Source: CAZSRX01 sp964609675 [NCBI: uncultured Bacteroidota bacterium] (GTDB taxonomy: Bacteria > CLD3 > SB21). From it: a stretch of DNA of 45,418 nucleotides. The position numbers were made by a program, and so were the translations under genes. Below the pieces are notes generated by a model. That model was not told the origin of the DNA. It made no database searches and saw only the letters and a list, made by a program, of their open reading frames with translations. The DNA is taken from NCBI GenBank assembly GCA_964609675.1, contig CAZSRX010000031.1, positions 1 to 45,418 on the forward strand, read 5' to 3'. This document shows positions 7,486 to 15,760 of the stretch, one piece after another (the first letter of the stretch is position 1; each line of letters begins with the position of its first letter).

Positions 7486-8203
7486 AATACAAATAAGTTC
7501 CATTTTTTTTGAAATTTTCTGATGCCGGTAAACACCCGATACGGCCAGACCAGTATGCCGAGTTAAAATTTCGGGAATGTCTTTTTCTTTTACCCGAATT
7601 AATCAGACAATCAATAATTTCAGCCAGCTTCAAGTGCGCAATCTGAAAATCCATAAACCGTGTAGTGCCCGCAAAGAAGCTGGTCCCGATAATCCTGAGT
7701 GGCCGTAACGATGAGCGGTTTTTGTCTATCACTTAACTCATAATTCGTAAACCACAGACAACAAGTCGTATGGTAACAGCTTTTCTAAAACCAGCTACAG
7801 AACTTTCCGAACAATATATACCCCGATATCTTCCTGCCACAACTCCGGCCGGTCGTGGATAAACCGTTTCATTAATCCGATGTATTATCCTGAACGCATA
7901 TTGATAAGCTTGATCCCTTGGCACCGCGCATACTCTTCGGGTCCTTTGAAGGAAACATTCTCCCCGATCAAAGAAATTGCAATTTTATACAGAATGATCG
8001 TACCGGTACGCATCTCGCAGGGAGAGAGGCAGAATAAATCGTACACTTAAGATAGTCTTTTACAGGAAGCCGGCCGGCGTTTACTTCATGTTATCAATGG
8101 CAGGACCAAAGAATATGGCCCTTATCAGGTATATTTTATCCCCGACGGCATACCCGAAGTATAATCAGAGCCCAGAAAAAATATATTTTTTAAATCCGCT
8201 GTT
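7486..8203. other. Unresolved 0.7 kb stretch, possibly a decayed gene
   Basis: No intact gene of convincing composition spans this gap between rpoD and surE. On the plus strand several frames contain protein-like pieces broken by stops and frame changes. One piece near 7500-7650 contains PDQYAELKFRECLFLLPEL. Another near 8050-8162 runs in frame for about 37 codons and ends in YFIPDGIPEV before a stop codon. These could be remnants of one plus-strand gene, but I cannot name the family. Minus-strand frames of 96 and 63 codons cover 7442-7924 and look no better. It may equally be long non-coding sequence. Confidence 0.35.
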
Positions 8204-8968
8204 CTACAGAGTAATATTCCATCCTTCCAGGGTTTTGATCATATCATAATTGGTCATATCAATATGGATAGGCGTTATAGCAATTTTTCCTTTAGAGACG
8301 GCGACGTCGTCGATGTCATCGTCTGTATCGAGATTCATTTTCTTGCCGGTGAGCCAGTAATACGCGCGGCCACTGAGGTCATACCGCTGTTCAAAATACT
8401 CTTCGAAGCGCCCTTTGCCCTGGCGCGCGATGACGACTCCCTGTATATTCTTAGGGTCAATAGCGGGAATATTAATATTAATCAGTGTATCAGCCGGTAA
8501 ACCTTTTTGAAGCACCATACCCGCGATTTTGGCGGCGAATTCGGCGGCGAAAGTCATGTTGGCCTTCAGGTCGTGACTGGTGAGTGATGCGGCAATGGCG
8601 GGTACGCCCATAATAACGCCTTCGGTGGCGGCAGAGACCGTCCCGGAATACAGCACATTGGTCGCGGTATTAGAACCGTGGTTGACGCCGGAGACAACGA
8701 TGTCGGGCTTGCGGTGCATGATTTTCTTGATGGCGATCTTGACGCAGTCCGCCGGTGTGCCGGAAATGGCATAACCGTGGAACTTGTCAGGACGATTGTA
8801 TTCGGTGACACGGATCGGTTCGTTCATGGTAATGGCGTGGCCTACCGCGCTGCGCTCGGTAATCGGCGCGACGACCGTGACCTCGCCAAGCGGTTTCAGT
8901 TTCTGATACAGCGCAAAAATGCCGTTGGAATCGATGCCGTCATCATTGGTCAACAAAATGTGTTTCAT
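8204..8968 (-). CDS. surE: 5'/3'-nucleotidase SurE
   Basis: SurE is a metal-dependent phosphatase that removes the phosphate from nucleoside monophosphates; its role is linked to stationary-phase survival. The 254-residue protein has the N-terminal ILLTNDDGIDSNGI motif with the metal-binding Asp-Asp pair, a conserved Ser in the ERSAVGHAIT segment and the SGVNHGSN motif. All are hallmarks of the family. The start has an AGGTGG site about five bases upstream. It follows accD after 38 bases and is likely the last gene of the tsaE-tsaB-rimI-accD-surE transcript. Confidence 0.96.
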   Translation of the reverse strand: MKHILLTNDDGIDSNGIFALYQKLKPLGEVTVVAPITERSAVGHAITMNEPIRVTEYNRPDKFHGYAISGTPADCVKIAIKKIMHRKPDIVVSGVNHGSNTATNVLYSGTVSAATEGVIMGVPAIAASLTSHDLKANMTFAAEFAAKIAGMVLQKGLPADTLININIPAIDPKNIQGVVIARQGKGRFEEYFEQRYDLSGRAYYWLTGKKMNLDTDDDIDDVAVSKGKIAITPIHIDMTNYDMIKTLEGWNITL

Positions 8969-9006
8969 GGTACCACCTGTTCTGATTTATTGGATAAGCG
9001 TTTTAT

Positions 9007-9861
9007 TTATTCCTTATTCGTATGGGTTTCAAAGAATTCCAGGAATCCGGAAATTGTTTTCTTCAGGGCCGTTCGCGGGACAATATAATCAACGAAACCG
9101 TGCTCCAGTAAAAATTCCGCTCGCTGAAAACCCTCAGGAAGATTTTTGCCGGTTGCTTCTTTGATGACCCGCGGGCCGGCGAAACCGATGAGCGCCCCGG
9201 GTTCGGCGAGAATCACATCGCCGAGCATGGCGAAGCTGGCCGTGACGCCACCGGTAGTGGGATCGGTCAGCAGGGAAATGTACGGCAGGCGCGCCTCGTG
9301 CAGCAGAGCCAGTTTGGCGCTTGTTTTGGCCATCTGCATCAGGGACAGGGCGCCTTCCATCATGCGCGCGCCGCCGGAAGCGGACACGATGATCAGAGGG
9401 TATTTTCTTCTCAGCGCTTCATCGGCCGCGCGGGATATTTTCTCGCCCACCACCGAACCCATGCTGCCGCCAATAAATCCGAAATCCATCACCGCGAGCA
9501 CCACCGGCCGCCCTTCCATTTTTCCCACGCCGGTCTGCACGGCATCTTTGAGCCCGGTCTTCTGGATGGTCTGTTTCAGACGTTCGCCGTAGGGTTTGGA
9601 ATCCCTGAATCCCAGCGGATCTACCGATACCATGTTTTTATCCATCGGCACAAAAGTGTCCGCATCGCACAGGATACGGATGTAAGTTTTCGCATTAACA
9701 CGGAAATGGTGCCCACATTTCATGCAGACCTGCAGATTATCGGCAAGGTCCTTCTTGTATAAAATTTCATCGCAGGACGGGCACTTTATCCAGACATTTG
9801 GAAGTTCTTTTTTTTCCGTACCGGCGTCCACGCCATCTTTAGTCCGCTGATACCAACTCAT
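9007..9861 (-). CDS. accD: Acetyl-CoA carboxylase carboxyltransferase subunit beta
   Basis: AccD is half of the carboxyltransferase that moves CO2 from carboxybiotin to acetyl-CoA, giving malonyl-CoA for fatty-acid synthesis. At 284 residues it has the usual N-terminal four-cysteine zinc ribbon (CPSC near residue 28 and CMKCGHHF near residue 47). The crotonase-like fold follows with the typical GGSMGSVVGEK and SGGARMMEG motifs and a TDPTTGGVTASFA stretch. Its ATG shares one base with the rimI stop codon (TAATG), and GGGAG inside rimI serves as ribosome-binding site, so the two are probably translated together. accA, accB and accC are not in the window. Confidence 0.97.
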   Translation of the reverse strand: MSWYQRTKDGVDAGTEKKELPNVWIKCPSCDEILYKKDLADNLQVCMKCGHHFRVNAKTYIRILCDADTFVPMDKNMVSVDPLGFRDSKPYGERLKQTIQKTGLKDAVQTGVGKMEGRPVVLAVMDFGFIGGSMGSVVGEKISRAADEALRRKYPLIIVSASGGARMMEGALSLMQMAKTSAKLALLHEARLPYISLLTDPTTGGVTASFAMLGDVILAEPGALIGFAGPRVIKEATGKNLPEGFQRAEFLLEHGFVDYIVPRTALKKTISGFLEFFETHTNKE

Positions 9862-10355
9862 TAAACATTCTCCCGTTTTAACTCCAGATCCATCAGGATA
9901 GCGTCTTCATCCTGCATGAACCCGTCGTGATAATAATTTTTCCGCACGCCGACTTTTTTAAATCCGTTGCGTTCATACATGCGTATGGCATCGGTGTTGG
10001 AACGGCGGACTTCCAGCATGACCCGTCCGCAGGAATGTTTACGCGCCTCGGCGATCACCGCTTCCAGAAGGCGCTGGCCGTATCCTTTCCGCCGATGGTC
10101 GGGATGCACGGCAATATTTGCCAGATGGCATTCATCCACGATAAACCACATAACTGTAAATGCAACCATCACGCCATCCTTTTCCATGACTAACGGCAGA
10201 GACAAGTCCGGGTTGTTCAGTTCATCCGTAAAATGACTTCGGCCCCACGGCGACCGGAACGAGGCCAATTCAATCAGCATTACTGTATCCACATCTTCAC
10301 GCGTCATCGGCCGAATGATCAGCATGTTCAGGTCGGTCATAATCGGATCGGTCAT
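9861..10355 (-). CDS. rimI: Ribosomal-protein-alanine N-acetyltransferase RimI (GNAT)
   Basis: This 164-residue GNAT-fold protein has the acetyl-CoA binding signature RRKGYGQRLLEAV (about residues 85-97), followed by the RimI-like pattern LEVRRSNTDAIRMYERNGF. RimI acetylates the N-terminal alanine of ribosomal protein S18. The neighbourhood supports the call, because rimI often sits beside tsaB and tsaE. It overlaps the end of tsaB by four bases (ATGA). Several in-frame ATGs near the start (codons 1, 6 and 11) leave the exact N-terminus open. General protein N-terminal acetylation is an alternative activity. Confidence 0.9.
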   Translation of the reverse strand: MTDPIMTDLNMLIIRPMTREDVDTVMLIELASFRSPWGRSHFTDELNNPDLSLPLVMEKDGVMVAFTVMWFIVDECHLANIAVHPDHRRKGYGQRLLEAVIAEARKHSCGRVMLEVRRSNTDAIRMYERNGFKKVGVRKNYYHDGFMQDEDAILMDLELKRENV

Positions 10356-11026
10356 GGCTTTTTCCCCAGGAACGGCTGGATATAGAGCGGAACCATCGTA
10401 TCGATATCCTCCATTTCATTGTTTATGAATTTCCTGTATCCAAGTAAGCCGAGATAATAAAGATCGGGTTTGGCGTGATGCCGTTCCGGTATCGTTAACA
10501 CGGATCTGGAACCGGGCGGAATATCATGGTGAATGAAATTTATGGAATCACACACAAAAATCAAGGGATGCGACAACTTTTCAATCAAAACCGACGCGGC
10601 TGTTACTTCAGGTCCCATCATTAAAGCACCGTTTTCATAACCCGCCGTGTAAAATTCGCCTTTACGTGATTGGATTGCCGTCAGAACCGGCCGCTGCATG
10701 AAATGAAAGGGCGCTGCGATAACATCCAGCGTTGGCACGGCGATTACCGGAATCCTCAGAGCAAACGCCAATCCTTTGGCTGTGGACAGACCCACACGTA
10801 AACCGGTAAACGAACCGGGACCGATGGTCAGCGCGATTCCGCACAGGTCTTTTTTTTCAATATTGGCCTGGCGTAAAACCCATTCGATAAAGGTAATCAG
10901 TTTTTCTGAATGCACGTTTTTCCGGTTCACGGTCAGCGCTGAAACGAGTTCCACCGATTCGTTTTTACACGCAACCACACCGGTCTGGCAATCGGCTCCG
11001 GAGGTATCTATCGTCAGCCAATACAT
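10352..11026 (-). CDS. tsaB: tRNA threonylcarbamoyladenosine biosynthesis protein TsaB
   Basis: TsaB is the non-catalytic ASKHA-fold partner of TsaD in t6A synthesis. I chose the ATG at 11026, which puts the family start YWLTIDTSGA right after the initiator and gives about 224 residues. A start at 11047 would add seven residues. The conserved TIGPGSFTGLRVGLSTAKGL segment (about residues 65-85) is intact. The 5' end overlaps the 3' end of tsaE and the 3' end overlaps rimI by four bases, so the three genes are tightly coupled. Confidence 0.94.
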   Translation of the reverse strand: MYWLTIDTSGADCQTGVVACKNESVELVSALTVNRKNVHSEKLITFIEWVLRQANIEKKDLCGIALTIGPGSFTGLRVGLSTAKGLAFALRIPVIAVPTLDVIAAPFHFMQRPVLTAIQSRKGEFYTAGYENGALMMGPEVTAASVLIEKLSHPLIFVCDSINFIHHDIPPGSRSVLTIPERHHAKPDLYYLGLLGYRKFINNEMEDIDTMVPLYIQPFLGKKP

Positions 11027-11478
11027 CCTGATTCCTCTCTGATACATAACCGCCGGTTGCCGTTGTCCGTGATTTCAAAGCGAACAGTTCGATAAGGCGG
11101 TTTCAGAAAATCCGCTATCCGTTCGGGCCATTCGATGACGGAAACGGCATCGCGGTCATCTAAAAATTCCGTAATGCCCAGATCTATGATTTCGTCGGGG
11201 GTATGCACGCGGTAAAAATCAAAATGGCGGACCCGCAGCGGCTGTTGATGCCACCGGCCGGCGTATTCATTGATAATGACAAAGGTGGGACTGTTGACGA
11301 TGGCCGGCGGTATGCCAAATGTTTCACAAAAACCCTTGGTGAAAACGGTTTTTCCGCTGCCGAGATCGCCAAACAGCGCTACGACGGCGCCAGGCGCGAG
11401 TGTACGGGATATTTCCCTGCCGATCCGCATGGTTTCTTCTTCGGACCGGCTGATATATTCAATTTCAGTATCGCTCAT
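11014..11478 (-). CDS. tsaE: tRNA threonylcarbamoyladenosine biosynthesis ATPase TsaE
   Basis: TsaE is the small P-loop ATPase that drives the TsaB-TsaD complex in t6A formation. The protein is 154 residues, with the Walker A loop GDLGSGKT at about residues 37-44, the SPTF motif after it and an H-FDFYR stretch near residue 88. It is the first gene of the operon. A perfect TATAAT (minus strand, 11483-11488) lies only four bases before the ATG, without an obvious ribosome-binding site. The message may be leaderless, or the hexamer may be coincidental. Confidence 0.95.
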   Translation of the reverse strand: MSDTEIEYISRSEEETMRIGREISRTLAPGAVVALFGDLGSGKTVFTKGFCETFGIPPAIVNSPTFVIINEYAGRWHQQPLRVRHFDFYRVHTPDEIIDLGITEFLDDRDAVSVIEWPERIADFLKPPYRTVRFEITDNGNRRLCIREESGCIG

Positions 11479-11589
11479 ATTAATTATAAGCTAATCATAT
11501 TTAAACGTCTATTCAAGTAAAATCTCCATTCAAATTTCAAAACAGCCGGGATAAAAAAAATGCAGCCGGAACTGATTTTTAAAGTCTTG

Positions 11590-11618
11590 TTGATTCTTGT
11601 TATCAGATAAACTATTTT
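11590..11618 (+). promoter_or_regulatory. Possible promoter for coaE
   Basis: TTGATT (11590-11595) and TATTTT (11613-11618) are spaced by 17 bases in the divergent gap between tsaE and coaE. The -10 match is moderate. Confidence 0.35.
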
Positions 11619-11645
11619 GTTTTGTTAATAAGCGGAAAGACCATA

Positions 11646-12266
11646 ATGGTAATCGGATTAACAGGCGGTATCGGTTGCGGTAAAAGCACGGCGGCCGGAT
11701 TTTTTAAAGAACTCGGCGCGTATGTTATCGACGCCGATGCTATCGGCAAAACCATACTGGAACAGAATCCTGATTTACAGGAAGCGATACTTCTTGCGTT
11801 CGGAAGGGATTTGGCCGATGCGCGCGGGGCTATAGACCGAAAAGCGCTCGGAAACAGGGTTTTTTCCGATCCGGAGAAACTGGACCAATTGAACCGGATG
11901 ATACATCCTCGGCTTTGGGAGGAAGTCAGACAGTCCGTTGAGCGGGCGCGTTCGGAAAAACATCCGTTGATTGTCGTGGACGCCGCGCTGATTTTTGAAG
12001 TCGGCCTGGAACCGCTGTTTGATGGCATCCTTGTTATCGCGTCCACGCTGGAAAACCGCATCGCGCGCCTCCGGCAACGCGACGGCCTGAGCCGCGAAGC
12101 CATTATGAACCGTATCCGCCGGCAGATGGATCTTGAAGAAAAAATCCAAAAAGCCGACTGGGTCATTGCCAACGATGCCGCACCGGAAACGCTATACCAA
12201 AATCTCCTGGCCTGGTACCGCCGGTTGATGGCCGACGGCGCATCCGCCGATAAAAATTATGCCTAA
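11646..12266 (+). CDS. coaE: Dephospho-CoA kinase
   Basis: CoaE phosphorylates the 3'-hydroxyl of dephospho-CoA, the last step of coenzyme A synthesis. The P-loop GLTGGIGCGKST opens the protein, and the substrate region DADAIGK and lid region with RIARLRQRDGLS are typical. I start it at the ATG at 11646, preceded by GGAAAG, because family members begin directly before the P-loop. A TTG at 11622 would add eight residues. The length is then 206 residues, normal for the family. It is the first plus-strand gene after the divergent region and is followed after 38 bases by the nucleoside transporter. Confidence 0.95.
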   Translation: MVIGLTGGIGCGKSTAAGFFKELGAYVIDADAIGKTILEQNPDLQEAILLAFGRDLADARGAIDRKALGNRVFSDPEKLDQLNRMIHPRLWEEVRQSVERARSEKHPLIVVDAALIFEVGLEPLFDGILVIASTLENRIARLRQRDGLSREAIMNRIRRQMDLEEKIQKADWVIANDAAPETLYQNLLAWYRRLMADGASADKNYA

Positions 12267-12304
12267 CACATTTGACACATAGCGATATAACTAAAGGAGC
12301 AGCA

Positions 12305-13612
12305 ATGGAACGGTTTATTGGACTGACGGGTGTGATTACGATTCTGGGTATTGCCTGGCTGATTTCAAACAATAAAAAACAAATCAACTGGCGACTGGTC
12401 GGGATGGGTATGCTGATCCAACTGGTGTTCGGCCTGCTGGTCCTTAAAGGAAAATCGTGGGGTTTTCCGTTTAACCTGTTCGCGCTGATGTTCGAGAAAA
12501 TAGGCGAAGGATTCGTGGCAATATTGAGCTTTACTACGGAAGGCGCGCGGTTTGTCTGTGGCACGCTGGCACTCAGTCCCGGCGCCGAGGGCAGTCTCGG
12601 ATTTTTCTTTGTATTTCAGGTCTTGCCTACGATTATCTTTTTCTCCTCGCTGATGTCGGTGCTCTATTATCTTGGAATCATGCAGAAAGTGGTGCAGGGC
12701 ATGGCCTGGGTTATGGCCAAGCTGATGGGCACCAGCGGAGCCGAATCGCTGTCCTGCACGGCAAACATTTTCGTCGGCCAGACGGAAGCGCCGCTGATGA
12801 TCCGGCCGTTTCTGAAAGATATGACCAACTCCGAACTGCTGACGATCATGGTAGGCGGCATGGCGACGATTGCCGGCGGCGTAATGGCGGCCTACGTGCA
12901 GATGCTGGGCGAATCTTTCGCCGTGGCGCATGATCTGCCGATACGGGACGGCCAAATCATGTTCGCGACCCAGTTGCTCGGCGCAAGCATCATGGCGGCA
13001 CCGGCGGGCATGGCCATATCCAAGATCATGTTCCCGGAAACCGGCACGCCCGTCACCAAAGGATCGGTTCATGTTACGGTTGAAAAAAACGCCTCCAATG
13101 TCATTGAGGCGGCGGCCGGCGGCGCTTCGGACGGCGTTAAGCTTGCGCTCAATGTCGCCGGCATGCTGATCGCTTTCATCGCGCTTATTGCGTTATTTAA
13201 TTCGCTTATCGGCTGGGTCGGCGGCTGGATCGGCATGGAAACTCTGAGTCTGCAGACGATACTCGGTTACATTTTCGCACCGGTTGCTTTTCTGGCCGGC
13301 GTTCCTTGGGAGGAAGCCGTTACCGTTGGACGGCTCCTCGGCACCAAGATCGTTCTTAATGAATTTGTCGCCTATTCGGATATGTCGCAGTTAATCCGGG
13401 AAAATCTTCTCGTTTCCGACAAGGCCATACTTATTTCCACATTCGCTCTCTGCGGATTTGCTAATTTCTCCTCCATCGCCATTCAGATCGGCGGCATTTC
13501 CCCATTAGCACCCGACCGCCGCAAGGATATTGCTTCACTGGGCCTTCGGGCCGTTATCGGCGGCGCCCTGGCCACTTTGCTTGCGGGTACCATCGCGGGC
13601 ATCATCCTTTAA
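12305..13612 (+). CDS. nupC: Concentrative nucleoside transporter (CNT/NupC family)
   Basis: This 435-residue inner-membrane protein should import nucleosides with protons or sodium. It has many hydrophobic helices, the CNT signature NIFVGQTEAPLMI (about residues 157-169), the following GGMATIAGGVMAAY segment and the C-terminal FALCGFANFSS region that forms the nucleoside-binding core. The start is the ATG at 12305, set by an excellent ribosome-binding site AAAGGAG at 12294-12300. An in-frame upstream ATG at 12272 would place that site inside the gene. The substrate range cannot be told from sequence. It lies between coaE and a cell-wall gene with no functional link visible. Confidence 0.93.
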   Translation: MERFIGLTGVITILGIAWLISNNKKQINWRLVGMGMLIQLVFGLLVLKGKSWGFPFNLFALMFEKIGEGFVAILSFTTEGARFVCGTLALSPGAEGSLGFFFVFQVLPTIIFFSSLMSVLYYLGIMQKVVQGMAWVMAKLMGTSGAESLSCTANIFVGQTEAPLMIRPFLKDMTNSELLTIMVGGMATIAGGVMAAYVQMLGESFAVAHDLPIRDGQIMFATQLLGASIMAAPAGMAISKIMFPETGTPVTKGSVHVTVEKNASNVIEAAAGGASDGVKLALNVAGMLIAFIALIALFNSLIGWVGGWIGMETLSLQTILGYIFAPVAFLAGVPWEEAVTVGRLLGTKIVLNEFVAYSDMSQLIRENLLVSDKAILISTFALCGFANFSSIAIQIGGISPLAPDRRKDIASLGLRAVIGGALATLLAGTIAGIIL

Positions 13613-13632
13613 ACGACTTTAGGACTAACCGA

Positions 13633-15744
13633 TTGCTTGTGAGGAATATTTTTAAATCCTGGAAACGCCTTTGGATTGCCGTCGGATGTCTGGCGGTCCT
13701 TTTGTATTTTCTTTTTCCGCTTATCCTGGAATCACTAATTGAATCACGGATACGGTTAGAACTATCGCGTCTGGGAAAGCGGGCCGGCGTCCATATAGAA
13801 TTTTCATCTGTAAATTTTCCTGAAAGCGGTCAGTTCCGATTACAAAACGTAACCTGCATGCGCACTAACCATGCGGCTGACCGACAAAGAGATTCCTTGT
13901 TTTCTGAAAATGCCTCGGCGGTTTCTTCGGTCTCCAACGATCTTTTGATATATGTCGGTTCGCTGACCGGCCGTTATTACCTGCTCGGTTTTTTTTCCGG
14001 CAATTACCTTCGTTCGGTCGAACTGGATTCCGTATTTCTTAACGTGGCGCATGACTCCTCCGGTTTTAACGTCGAGGGACTTTGGCGAGCTTTCGAGCCC
14101 GAAGCGGATTCCATCGGCTTTCGAACCCACAAGGAAAAAGAACCGCTTCTGCGCCGGTTTTGGAAACGCATTGAGACATGGCCTGTCCCTGAAATTCAGG
14201 TCCGCCACAGCCGTATGTTGCTGACCGATACCTATACGGCATTTCATAAAAACCCGCGCCGAAGGTCCCTGCGCCGAGAAGCTGTCCTGATAACCGGCAT
14301 CAGCGGATACCTGCATAAAACCACACCCAACCGCCTGGACTACGAATTTAAAAGCCGCTTCCTGCATGAACATACATTCATCCCGTTGATGATAAGCGGC
14401 AGTTTGGATCCCTCATCCGAAGAAATCCGCTCCCATTTGTTGTTCGATAGACCGGTGAAAGCGCCTTTTCTGGATTCGTTTCTGGAAGCCGCACTTTATT
14501 TGCAGGAATGTAATTTATCGGCTGTGACGCGCCACAACGCCGACAGCGCCTTTATTGACGCCGGCTTAAACGTTCAGGATATGTCCCTTGTCTCGGATGC
14601 CATGGCACGGACTAAAATACGGGAACTGAACTTCAATACACGGCTGAATCTTGCCATCGTGGGCGATACCGTCATCGTGCTTGCGCCCACTTCGCTGACC
14701 CTCAACCGGATTAAGGTCCATGCGGAAGGCGTGATGATCGCCGGTGATAATTATCCATGCTACCGGTTGAAAATATCCATTCCCCGTACAAGCTTTACCG
14801 ATCTGTTCGAATCCATACCCTCCGCTTTCATGACCCAGCTGGAAGGCATCCGCATGAATGGCTCCTTCGAATATGAACTGGGTATCTCGGTGGATATGGC
14901 GCGTCTCGACAGCCTTTCCATCGATGCGCGTATGAAAACCAGCAGCGATTTCAGGCTTATCAGTCTAGGCGACTCGATCAACGTAAAAAAACTCCGCTCG
15001 GATTTTGATTATACCGTGACCTTACAAAACGGCGCGGACAGCACCTTCAGAGTCGGAAAGGAAAATCCTTATTTTGTGCCTTACGACAGCCTGCCTCCGC
15101 ATCTGGTGCATGCCGTTTTGCTGAGCGAGGACGGATCTTTTTTCAAAAACGACGGTTTCAACATCCTGCAGGTGGAACGTTCGGTCGCGGAAAATATCCG
15201 CGCAAAAAAATTTGTGCGCGGAGCCAGTACGATTTCCATGCAATTCGTAAAAAACATTTACCTGAGCCGTGAAAAAACGCTTTCGCGTAAATTTCAGGAA
15301 CTTATCATAACCTGGCTGATGAACAAAGAGCGGATGCTGGACGAATACCGAAATAAGGAAAAGCATAAAAAACGACTTTTAGAAATTTATTTCAACATTA
15401 TCGAATGGGGACCCGATATTTTCGGTATCGGACGCGCTTCGGAATTTTATTTCAAAAAACGCGCGGCCGATCTGACGGTCCAGGAGGCTGTTTTTCTGGC
15501 AACCATCATCCCCAACCCGAAACGCTACGATTGGTATTTCCGGAACGGCGAACTGCGCAAGAACAAGAAAGACAACATGGCGCTGCTAAGCCGTTTGCTT
15601 TATCAAAACGCCGTTATTGACCGGGAAACCTGGGAGCAATGTTTTCAGACTGATCTAACCTTCCGGGGTGAGGCGTATCCGCTGATACTTGAACAAAGCG
15701 CTGTGGATTCTTTGTCAAAAAATAATTACCTTAATCCCCGATAA
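13633..15744 (+). CDS. AsmA-like domain fused to a GT51 peptidoglycan glycosyltransferase
   Basis: This 703-residue protein has one N-terminal membrane helix (about residues 12-33). A long region (about 40-470) follows with the repeating beta-strand pattern of AsmA-like proteins, for example GVHIEFSSVNF-ESGQFRLQNV and VELDSVFLNVAHD-SGFNVEGLW. The C-terminal part (about 475-690) is a glycosyltransferase family 51 domain. The catalytic Glu499 (EDGSFF) is present, with the GASTISMQFVKNIYL motif and the LLEIYFNIIEWG...GIGRASEFYF motif. No transpeptidase domain follows. It should polymerise lipid II into glycan strands at the membrane. The usual His of the EDxxFxxH motif is Asn. The start is TTG 13633 with AGGA eight bases before; GTG 13639 is an alternative. 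Confidence 0.85.
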   Translation: MLVRNIFKSWKRLWIAVGCLAVLLYFLFPLILESLIESRIRLELSRLGKRAGVHIEFSSVNFPESGQFRLQNVTCMRTNHAADRQRDSLFSENASAVSSVSNDLLIYVGSLTGRYYLLGFFSGNYLRSVELDSVFLNVAHDSSGFNVEGLWRAFEPEADSIGFRTHKEKEPLLRRFWKRIETWPVPEIQVRHSRMLLTDTYTAFHKNPRRRSLRREAVLITGISGYLHKTTPNRLDYEFKSRFLHEHTFIPLMISGSLDPSSEEIRSHLLFDRPVKAPFLDSFLEAALYLQECNLSAVTRHNADSAFIDAGLNVQDMSLVSDAMARTKIRELNFNTRLNLAIVGDTVIVLAPTSLTLNRIKVHAEGVMIAGDNYPCYRLKISIPRTSFTDLFESIPSAFMTQLEGIRMNGSFEYELGISVDMARLDSLSIDARMKTSSDFRLISLGDSINVKKLRSDFDYTVTLQNGADSTFRVGKENPYFVPYDSLPPHLVHAVLLSEDGSFFKNDGFNILQVERSVAENIRAKKFVRGASTISMQFVKNIYLSREKTLSRKFQELIITWLMNKERMLDEYRNKEKHKKRLLEIYFNIIEWGPDIFGIGRASEFYFKKRAADLTVQEAVFLATIIPNPKRYDWYFRNGELRKNKKDNMALLSRLLYQNAVIDRETWEQCFQTDLTFRGEAYPLILEQSAVDSLSKNNYLNPR

Positions 15745-15760
15745 ACATGGAGCGACTGTT

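Noticed and set aside
8048-8050. In-frame stop in the unresolved stretch as a recoded codon
   Set aside because: The stop is TAA, not TGA, so selenocysteine insertion cannot explain it.
12272-12304. Upstream in-frame ATG for the nucleoside transporter
   Set aside because: The strong AAAGGAG site at 12294-12300 fits the ATG at 12305 and would otherwise lie inside the gene.
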